A stretch of DNA of 64,000 bases from G963677915 sp963677915 (GTDB lineage: Bacteria > Bacillota > Clostridia > Lachnospirales > Vallitaleaceae): positions 1 through 64,000 of the forward strand of contig CAXXGE010000035.1 of assembly GCA_963677915.2 (NCBI GenBank). The letters are read 5' to 3'. The number at the start of each line of letters is the position of its first letter. Position 1 is the first letter of the stretch. This document shows positions 58,665 to 64,000 of this stretch, one piece after another. A program made the position numbers and the translations under genes. A model generated the notes under the pieces. The model saw nothing but the letters and a program-made list of their open reading frames with translations, was not told where the DNA came from and made no database searches.

Positions 58665-58732
58665 TTTTAATATGTTCATCTGAGGTTATTATACACCCGT
58701 CTCGCATCTTTTGCAACCCATTTTAATATGTT
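58665..58732 (-). promoter_or_regulatory. xylA promoter flanked by two identical 12-bp sites
   Basis: TTGCAA (58711-58716) and TATAAT (58688-58693) on the minus strand with a 17-nt spacer form a strong promoter. AACATATTAAAA occurs twice on the same strand, just upstream of the -35 (58721-58732) and about 12 bp downstream of the -10 (58665-58676). The arrangement fits a repressor binding both sides of the promoter; the ROK protein encoded in the operon is the obvious candidate. Confidence 0.75.
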
Positions 58733-58742
58733 TTTAAATTAA

Positions 58743-58769
58743 TTGCCCCTAATGTAAAATCAGGGGCAA
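58743..58769 (-). terminator. Hairpin upstream of the xylA promoter
   Basis: An 8-bp perfect stem TTGCCCCT / AGGGGCAA (58743-58750 with 58762-58769) with an 11-nt loop, followed on the minus strand by AATTAATTT. It could end transcription coming from the TnpB remnant. The T tract is weak. Confidence 0.5.
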
Positions 58770-58830
58770 GATCCTTGAAGTTCTGGTTAGTGGTGCTTGT
58801 TTTCGATGGAGGTGTCTATGGCTTATTTCA

Positions 58831-58955
58831 GTGAACTCACCCACCACTTTCGCTAAAAGCTGTGAAGTGGGGGCTTCCTGAGTAGAGTTGTCTGCCGACA
58901 ACTAATTGATCAGGCTAACTCCGTAGTCCCAACGGTTTTGTTATATGTATTCATG
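58831..58955 (-). ncRNA. Right end of an IS200/IS605-type element with candidate guide-RNA (omega RNA) scaffold
   Basis: Directly after the TnpB stop, the minus strand has GAAGCCCCCACTTC, a loop, then GTGGTGGGTGAGTTCAC. The stem pairs CCCACCACTTT with AAGTGGGGG (58840-58850 and 58865-58873). This GAAGCCCCCAC...GTTCAC pattern is the usual right end of tnpB-bearing elements, where the omega RNA ends and the guide begins outside. A smaller hairpin GTTGTC/GACAAC lies 5' of it (58887-58902). The guide would be read from below 58831. Confidence 0.5.
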
Positions 58956-59903
58956 TCAGTCTATCGACAGCAACATGACGATGCCCTGTTGTCTAATGTT
59001 GATGGCTGCATTATGGTCCCTTCCGATTACCAGACCGCATTCCGGACAGGTCTTGCTGGACGGGAACCACTTGTCCAGCTTGATGAGAACCTTGCCCCGG
59101 TCCTCCAGCTTGTAGGCGAGCATGTTTCGAAACATGCCGAAGCCGTTGTCATGCAGGTTCTTACCAAGATTGAGGCACTGGGCCAGACTGCGAAGATCCA
59201 GATCTTCCACAACGACAGCATCGCAGTCTTCGGCAAGACGGTATGCCTTCTTGTGCAGCCAGTCCAAGCGCTGCCGTTTGATTTTGCTCTGTAGCCTTGA
59301 TACCTTTTTCTTTTGTTTGATCCAGTTGGCAGATTTGAACTGCTTGCGTGACAGTTTACGTTGTTCCTTGACCAGCTTGTCTTCCTGCTGTCGGTAGAAA
59401 TGAGGGTAATTGGCTGTCTCACCCTCTGAATCGACATAGAAGTCCTGCTGGGCATAATCAAGGCCTACAATCTTGCTGGTGGACATGATAAAAGGCATAA
59501 CCGGAGCGTCGTCATACTCCAGCAGAATGGAGATATCATAGTTTCCCAGAATATCCATGCTGATGGTTGCAGACTTGATCACCGAACCGGCTATCGGAGC
59601 ACGATGCATGACAATATGTATCGGCGTTTTCAGTTTCGGTATCTTGATATAGGCCTTTCGGTCCTTCAGGTCACTGAATGTCAGTACATGCCCTTTGGTC
59701 TTGACCCACTTCCGAGACCGCTTCTTATAGGTGCTGCCGTGCTTGTTGTTGAATTGGCTGATGGATTCATCCCGCCACCTATGGAGGAGGGGGAATTCTC
59801 GCTGAATTATGTTAAAAAATCCAAACAACATTACCGGAAAGACGATACATGTGGCAGACAAGGGACTCAACTGCGCCCAGAATATCGTCTTTTCCAAAAG
59901 CAA
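58956..59903 (-). pseudogene. TnpB (IS605 OrfB) nuclease remnant, N-terminally truncated with internal zinc-finger deletion
   Basis: A 315-codon open frame; the first 35-40 residues are unrelated junction sequence and TnpB homology starts around SISQFNNKHGSTYKK. The RuvC residues are kept: Asp149 (VGLDYA), Glu233 (VVVEDLDLR) and Asp296 (GRDHNAAINI). The C-terminal zinc finger has only its first pair, Cys286 and Cys289 (TCPECG); about 20 residues with the second Cys pair are missing, so CPECG runs directly into GRDHNAA. About 70-80 N-terminal residues of a typical 370-400-aa protein are also lost. There is no tnpA and no left end. Probably inactive, unless domesticated. Confidence 0.85.
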
Positions 59904-60726
59904 TGGCGATGGCTATCTGTTTCAAAAACTGTTAAGGGGATCTCTGAAAAAGAAAAGATGTGGGTCCTACTCGATCAGGATTTCAACGAGAGGAAAGACA
60001 CGAATGGCAAGGTTCTGTATCGTTACAAATCCTGCGTCGACAAGTTCCCCTATATCGTGGAACATGATGGAAAAAAAGTCACTGTTCACCTGACAGAAAA
60101 AAGACTACTCACCCATATTCCAACGCTGGCTGCAAAAAAAGATACGAAATCAACAGAATGCTTGAAAAGACCAAAACCTTAACCGCATCCCAGGCAAAGA
60201 GAAAAGACTATGGGAAAACCGGAAAATACGTGAATTTCACTGATGACAAAAGGAACAAGGCTGCTGTAAGCATCAATCAGGATTTCATTGACAAGGATTT
60301 GATGTTCGCAGGTTATAACCTTCTTGTCACCTCTGAAGTTGAAATGACCGACCTTGATGCACGTCCTGTCTTCCTTCAAAAAAAGAAACCATCAAGGGAC
60401 ATTTCCTTATATGCTATCTCACTGTCCTTCTGGAAAGAATCCTGCAGTTCAAGGTGCTGGACAACCAATACTCCACTTCAGAAATGTTCAGTTTCATCAG
60501 AATTTTCAAGGCCACTAAAGCCGAGAGCAAATATATCAACACGACAACTTCCTCTGATTTCATTAATGATTTGTCACACATATTCGGCCTTCCGTTAACG
60601 AATTATTATCTGACTGAGACACAGATAAAATCGATATTCAACCATAAAGTATTAATGAATCCCAAATTTCCGGACATTCAAAAGGCTGTTGCATTTCTGC
60701 AACAGCTCCTGCGCTTGTCAAACTGA
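59787..60726 (+). pseudogene. IS1634/IS4-type DDE transposase remnant with frameshifts
   Basis: Fragments of one transposase lie in successive frames on the plus strand: NNITGKTIHVADKGLNCAQN from 59809, then KTVKGISEKEKMWVLLDQDF (frame of 59604-60182), then TASQAKRKDYGKTGKYVNFT...LLVTSEVEM and LDARPVFLQ (60158-60395), then LDNQYSTSEMFSFIRIF...LTNYYLTETQIKSIFNH (60454-60726). The family assignment is from recalled motifs. The N-terminal half with the first Asp is missing, and about 25 residues before LDARPVFLQ, where the catalytic Glu should lie, are deleted. Three frameshifts, near 59920, 60138 and 60384, two of them in A runs. The 5' end abuts the TnpB remnant on the opposite strand. Confidence 0.82.
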
Positions 60727-60861
60727 AGGAAGCAGGTATAGAAAGTTTTCTTGTTGGCTCTTATGCAAAATACGGATGCTCTACCCGTTTTTGCTGAACT
60801 CGAACTTTTCTATAGCAGAACAAATGCGTAAAAAAGGAAGTCAACAAAGAAGTATATTATT

Positions 60862-60900
60862 CATAAAACAGACCAGCAAATCATGTATAGTTTGCTGGTC
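60862..60900 (-). terminator. Terminator of the radical-SAM maturase gene
   Basis: A 10-bp perfect stem GACCAGCAAA / TTTGCTGGTC (60871-60880 with 60891-60900), 10-nt loop, followed on the minus strand by TGTTTTATG. It lies 12 nt after the stop at 60913. Confidence 0.88.
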
Positions 60901-60912
60901 AGTTTTACTGCT

Positions 60913-62025
60913 CTAATATGCAGATCTTGATCTTCTATAAAACTGTGCCAGTTCATGAATCTTACCAGTATTCTTCCCATAGAAATGCTTATAGGCTTCA
61001 CAGAAATATAGATTCTTGCCGTCACTGTGTCTTCTGCATCCACCTTGGCAAAGCCAGAAATATTCGCAGTTACGGCAATCCTCAATGAGTTCAAAGGATT
61101 CCAGAACGAACTTTTTGCCAACATCACTTATCAGCATTGCTTGCAAGTCATCATCGACAATATTACCTAGCTTCCATTCATCCAGCACATAGAAATCGCA
61201 GGGATAGGCCGATCCGTCCGCTTCCACGATAAGGTTCACACTGCACCCCTCACGCATGTCGCAGCTTTCTGCAGGATATCCCATAGCCATGCCGACAAGG
61301 TTGTCGAACATGCGGATGCTGATTTGCTTTCCAGTTTTCAAGTCATTGTACCAAGCGTTGAACAGTGTATCGAGAAACATCCCGTAGTCTTCCGGTGTCA
61401 GCGAGTAGACATGGCTCTCAGGTGCGCTTCCCAGTTCATCAAGGCACGGAATGAACTGAAGGTACCTAAAACCCTGTTTCTTCAGGTTGTTGTAGACCTT
61501 GGTGACGTGCTTAGCTACATTCTTTGTCACAACAGTCAGCACATTGTAATCCACGTTGTGCTTGTCCATCAGTTTGGCGGCTTGAATAACCCTGTTGTAG
61601 GTTCCCTTGTTTTTTGGATCTACCCGGTTCAGATCGTGGATGTCCTTCGTCCCATCGATGGAGATGCCGACCAGGAACTTGTTTTCGCCAAGAAACTTGG
61701 CCCATTCCTCATCCATCAGCATGCCATTCGTCTGCATGGCGTAGTTGACCTTGATGCCTTTCGTATTGTATCTTGCGACAAACTCAATCAGCTTCCGGTA
61801 GAAGGGCAAGCCCACAAGGCTCGGTTCACCGCCCTGGAATGCAAAATTCACCATGTCCAAATCCATGGCCAGCGCTTTCTTAACCAATACCTCCAAAGTC
61901 TCTGGACTCATCATGCCAAAGTCCGGCACAATCCTTTTTTCAGTCACATCATGGTAAAAGCAATACCTGCACGCCAGGTTGCATCTGCCTGATGCGGGTT
62001 TTATCAGTATGGAAATTCCTCTCAT
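60913..62025 (-). CDS. Anaerobic sulfatase-maturating-type radical SAM/SPASM protein
   Basis: 370 aa with the radical SAM motif CNLACRYCFYHD near the N-terminus, the AFQGGEPSLVGLPFY block and the C-terminal SPASM cysteines (CDMREGCSVNLIVEADGSAYPCDFYVLDEWKLGNI, CRNCEYFWLCQGGCRRH) that hold auxiliary 4Fe-4S clusters. The combination is that of anaerobic sulfatase-maturating enzymes, which convert Cys or Ser to formylglycine. The ATG at 62025 (MRGISILIKP) was chosen over an upstream in-frame start. No sulfatase gene is in the window, so another peptide substrate is possible. It lies 11 nt after the ROK gene. Confidence 0.88.
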   Translation of the reverse strand: MRGISILIKPASGRCNLACRYCFYHDVTEKRIVPDFGMMSPETLEVLVKKALAMDLDMVNFAFQGGEPSLVGLPFYRKLIEFVARYNTKGIKVNYAMQTNGMLMDEEWAKFLGENKFLVGISIDGTKDIHDLNRVDPKNKGTYNRVIQAAKLMDKHNVDYNVLTVVTKNVAKHVTKVYNNLKKQGFRYLQFIPCLDELGSAPESHVYSLTPEDYGMFLDTLFNAWYNDLKTGKQISIRMFDNLVGMAMGYPAESCDMREGCSVNLIVEADGSAYPCDFYVLDEWKLGNIVDDDLQAMLISDVGKKFVLESFELIEDCRNCEYFWLCQGGCRRHSDGKNLYFCEAYKHFYGKNTGKIHELAQFYRRSRSAY

Positions 62026-62036
62026 TGCTGTTCTCC

Positions 62037-63191
62037 TTACTTCTCTTCCAACAATTCCTGCAGGCACATCATTGCAGCGCCGACTGCGATGGCATCTTCT
62101 CCAAATGCTGGTTTGTCGGTGAAAATGATGCGGTCGCTTTTAGTTATGATCTTCCCTTTCGCTACAGCTATAGCTTTTTCAAAGAAAGAACTGCATGATC
62201 TGATAATCGGCCCGCTTATGACAACTTCGAAGGGACCCAATATGTTGATAAAATTAGCCAAGCCAGTACCAAAATATTCCGCTGCCATGTTAACAGTTGC
62301 GCCAGCTTGCTCATCTCCTTTATCGGATACTTCGCATATATCCTTAATGGTTTTTTTCTCGCCGGATTGCTCTTCGTATATGGATTCGATACTTTCAACG
62401 GTACAATAGCACTCCAAACAGCCTCTATTGCCACATTGACACATGCGGCCATTGATGTCCACCGTCATATGGGCGAAGGCGTCCTCAAGGTTCTCTGTCG
62501 CCCGAAGGATGTTGTTTCCTGAATAGAAAGAACTTCTGATGCCTTTACCAAGGTTGAAATAGGCAATTTTTTTATTATGCAGCTTCCCTTTTTGTATCTC
62601 GCCCCAAAGGGCTGAATTGGCACCGTTGTCGATGAAGACACGTTTGTCCAGACTTTTTCCCAGACGCTCCTTGATGGCTACATCCTGCCAGCCTTCAGCA
62701 GTGAAGTTTGAAGGATTGAGTATAACACCCTTCTCCCTGTCGAGCGGTCCTACCGTACCAACACCAACAGCCAGCAACATATCCTTGTTTATATTGTTGG
62801 ATGAAAGCATTTGATGGCAAACCTCTTCGATCTGCTCCAATACATAGTCTGGTGTCGCCTTGCTGTTCATCGGAAACCGGACACGTGCGAGTATCTCCAG
62901 TTTGAAGTCCGTCATGGTGACAATCGTATCGCTTCTTGAGATGTCGACACCAATCAGGCGGTAGTTGCGCGAATCCACACCGTAAATGACCGGTTTTCTT
63001 CCGCCGGAAGATTCGGCTATGCCTGTTTCTTCAATCAGCATTGAATCCAAAAGTCGCTTCATGACTCGGTTCAATGTTGTTAGTTTTATTCCCATTGCCC
63101 TCACGATTTCATCCTTCGTTGTTTCACCTTGCCTAAGGATAAAAGTAAAAACATTTTTCTCTTGATTGGTCAAATCCAAAAACGGATTCAT
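62037..63191 (-). CDS. ROK-family transcriptional regulator
   Basis: 384 aa: an N-terminal winged helix (LTNQEKNVFTFILRQGETTKDEIVRAMGIKLTTLNRVMKRLLDSMLIEE), then a ROK domain with AVGVGTVGPLDREKGVI, FIDNGANSALWGE and the zinc motif CQCGNRGCLECYCTVES. Its ligand is probably a sugar or sugar derivative. The start at 63191 is 10 nt after AGGAG. It is co-transcribed with the radical SAM protein and may control glycan or sulfated-sugar use, but no sugar pathway genes are visible beside it. It is distinct from the xyl-linked ROK protein. Confidence 0.88.
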   Translation of the reverse strand: MNPFLDLTNQEKNVFTFILRQGETTKDEIVRAMGIKLTTLNRVMKRLLDSMLIEETGIAESSGGRKPVIYGVDSRNYRLIGVDISRSDTIVTMTDFKLEILARVRFPMNSKATPDYVLEQIEEVCHQMLSSNNINKDMLLAVGVGTVGPLDREKGVILNPSNFTAEGWQDVAIKERLGKSLDKRVFIDNGANSALWGEIQKGKLHNKKIAYFNLGKGIRSSFYSGNNILRATENLEDAFAHMTVDINGRMCQCGNRGCLECYCTVESIESIYEEQSGEKKTIKDICEVSDKGDEQAGATVNMAAEYFGTGLANFINILGPFEVVISGPIIRSCSSFFEKAIAVAKGKIITKSDRIIFTDKPAFGEDAIAVGAAMMCLQELLEEK

Positions 63192-63226
63192 TACACGACC
63201 GCTCCTCTCAGACATCTGTTTTATAC

Positions 63227-63255
63227 AGTATACAACCAATGATTTGAAAAGACAA
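63227..63255 (-). promoter_or_regulatory. Promoter of the ROK/radical-SAM operon
   Basis: TTGTCT (63250-63255) and TATACT (63227-63232) on the minus strand with a 17-nt spacer. Two direct repeats ATCG-N6-TTTAGTTTA-like (63270-63287 and 63336-63353) lie upstream, a possible binding site. Confidence 0.7.
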
Positions 63256-63458
63256 ATCTCACAGGTTTTATCGGTAGCGTTAGTTTAGTGTAGGAAAAAG
63301 AAGATCAGAGAAGTCCTTCTTAAGATACGAGAAATATCGTCGGTTTTAGTTTATCACATTTATGTGTCATATGTTAGGTGTTCTATCTCAGACTGTCGTT
63401 TGTCCTTGACAACGAGCCTCCAGGAGCACGATGTCTGCCCATCGCGGCATCACAATAA
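63256..63458. other. Intergenic region between IS transposase terminator and ROK promoter
   Basis: About 200 bp without an open frame worth reporting. It contains the pair of partial direct repeats noted at the ROK promoter, an A-rich stretch near 63295-63303, and nothing that I can recognise as an IS terminal repeat or an RNA gene. Confidence 0.4.
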
Positions 63459-63497
63459 AGGGAGCTGTGCTGCCTTGCTTTAGGCTATCATGCTCCC
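63459..63497 (-). terminator. Terminator after the ISLre2-type transposase
   Basis: Stem GGGAGC / GCTCCC (63460-63465 with 63492-63497) with inner pairing GCC/GGC, followed on the minus strand by TTTATTGTG. It lies 36 nt after the transposase stop; it could also be part of the element's end. Confidence 0.65.
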
Positions 63498-63532
63498 CCT
63501 CATTGTAAAGGATTCGCTTCGCCAAACTCTTA

Positions 63533-64000
63533 TCAGATGATTCCCCGAAGTTGCTTGGACCATTTATACAGAAGGGTTCGTTTCCCTACACTCATGGCTG
63601 CAGTCTGCTTGTCCCATACATCCGTAAATCGCCCTCTTTTTCTCTTGATTTCATTATCGACCTTGTTCCGTATTTCCTCCCGTATTACCCGTTTTTCCTC
63701 TTTGGCCTTGTACTTGATCAAGTCAATGACTTTCCCGCCATTCGCTTTATAAACGCGTAATCTGGCCATTTTGTCGGCGCCTGTTTTCGACCATCCCAAC
63801 GGACGGCTGCTCAGTCTCGACGAGAAGATATGGCTGACTTGTCCCTCGGCGCTGCTTCCCATCCTGGCATCCTCGTCTTGGTTCTTGATGATAATGGCTT
63901 CCCAATGGTTCAGGATATACCCTTGCGCCATGCGCACCGCCATCTTCTTGCTTTCTTCCTCAGCTTGATCTATGGCAATATCAAAGATCCTTCTTATCTC
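63533..64000 (-). CDS. ISLre2-family (UPF0236) transposase, C-terminal part; 5' end outside window
   Basis: The frame is open from the right window edge to a stop at 63533, 155 codons, with IRRIFDIAIDQAEEESKKM preceding MAVRMAQGYILNHWEAI. The block GSSAEGQVSHIFSSRLSSRPLGWSKTGADKMARLRVYKANGGKVIDLIKY is characteristic of the C-terminus of ISLre2/UPF0236 transposases, typically about 450-500 aa. Whether the whole transposase is intact cannot be seen. It marks an insertion element at the right end of the accessory region. Confidence 0.85.
   Translation of the reverse strand, partial: EIRRIFDIAIDQAEEESKKMAVRMAQGYILNHWEAIIIKNQDEDARMGSSAEGQVSHIFSSRLSSRPLGWSKTGADKMARLRVYKANGGKVIDLIKYKAKEEKRVIREEIRNKVDNEIKRKRGRFTDVWDKQTAAMSVGKRTLLYKWSKQLRGII

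Noticed and set aside
58640..58680. Possible CcpA catabolite-response element downstream of the xylA promoter
   Set aside because: The TTAAAACGACTTTCAA stretch misses several fixed positions of the cre consensus, including the conserved G and the second C.
59604..60182. A 192-codon plus-strand frame read as an intact gene
   Set aside because: Its first 60 codons are antisense to the TnpB remnant and the rest is one frame of a frameshifted transposase.
60738..60823. TATAGAAAGTTT / AACTTTTCTATA as terminal inverted repeats of the IS1634-type element
   Set aside because: Both copies lie on the same side of the remnant and match imperfectly, so they cannot be the two ends of the element; they may be a decayed hairpin.
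1..64000. CRISPR arrays, tRNA or rRNA genes
   Set aside because: No regularly spaced repeats, no cloverleaf-like sequence with a TTCGANNC-type T arm in an intergenic gap, and no rRNA sequence were recognised.

Overview
The window looks like one chromosomal segment of an anaerobic Firmicute of class Clostridia. The evidence is a six-gene Rnf (ferredoxin:NAD+ oxidoreductase) operon in the order C-D-G-E-A-B, a hydrogenase-like H-cluster sensor, a short-form HisG with HisZ, RecU, YlxM/YlxQ/YlxR-type genes, an anaerobic radical-SAM maturase, strong Shine-Dalgarno sequences, several TTG starts and consensus sigma-A promoters. I cannot name the genus. Almost every gene is on the minus strand, so operons read from high to low coordinates. 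The one plausible plus-strand gene is an MGMT-like gene at 18042-18509; a decayed transposase at 59.8-60.7 kb also lies on that strand.

Region by region: (1) 1-0.7 kb, end of maf plus a DUF4321 membrane protein. (2) 0.7-5.7 kb, rnfCDGEAB, closed by a strong terminator. (3) 5.8-8.9 kb, a five-gene redox/H2-sensing module: a DRTGG protein, an anti-sigma-type ATPase, a sensory [FeFe]-hydrogenase homologue, a second DRTGG protein and a second ATPase. Its promoter is followed by a near-perfect Rex operator. (4) 8.9-15.6 kb, the his operon (hisZ-G-D-B-H-A-F-IE) behind a consensus promoter. (5) 15.6-22.8 kb, a DEAD-box helicase, recU, the MGMT-like protein, a GyrI-like protein, a serpin lipoprotein, queG, a frameshifted RluA-type pseudouridine synthase and an unknown membrane protein. 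(6) 22.8-34.8 kb, dut, an M16 peptidase, pnp, rpsO, ribF, truB, nrnA, rbfA, infB, ylxQ, rnpM, nusA and rimP. (7) 34.9-42.7 kb, gpsA, plsY, der, a DUF512 radical-SAM protein, pgeF, yraN, rnhB, rbgA and lepB. (8) 42.8-54.4 kb, rplS, trmD, rimM, khpA, rpsP, ffh, ylxM, an RNA methyltransferase-like gene, ftsY, smc, rnc, acpP and plsX. (9) 54.5-58.7 kb, a xylose cluster xylA-ROK regulator-xylB. (10) 58.7-64 kb, an accessory region: a TnpB remnant with its right-end hairpin, an IS1634-type transposase remnant, an anaerobic sulfatase-maturase-type radical SAM protein, a second ROK regulator and the C-terminal end of an ISLre2/UPF0236 transposase that runs off the window.

Most of the window is the conserved translation, RNA-processing and protein-targeting core. 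The points of most interest are the Rex-marked sensory-hydrogenase module next to rnf, a perfect 65-bp palindromic element sitting in frame inside pgeF, the TnpB relic beside xylA (RuvC residues kept, zinc finger collapsed), a pair of identical 12-bp sites flanking the xylA promoter, and several terminator-like hairpins inside or at the head of housekeeping operons (rimP-nusA, khpA/rimM, acpP/rnc, pnp). No tRNA, rRNA or CRISPR array was seen.
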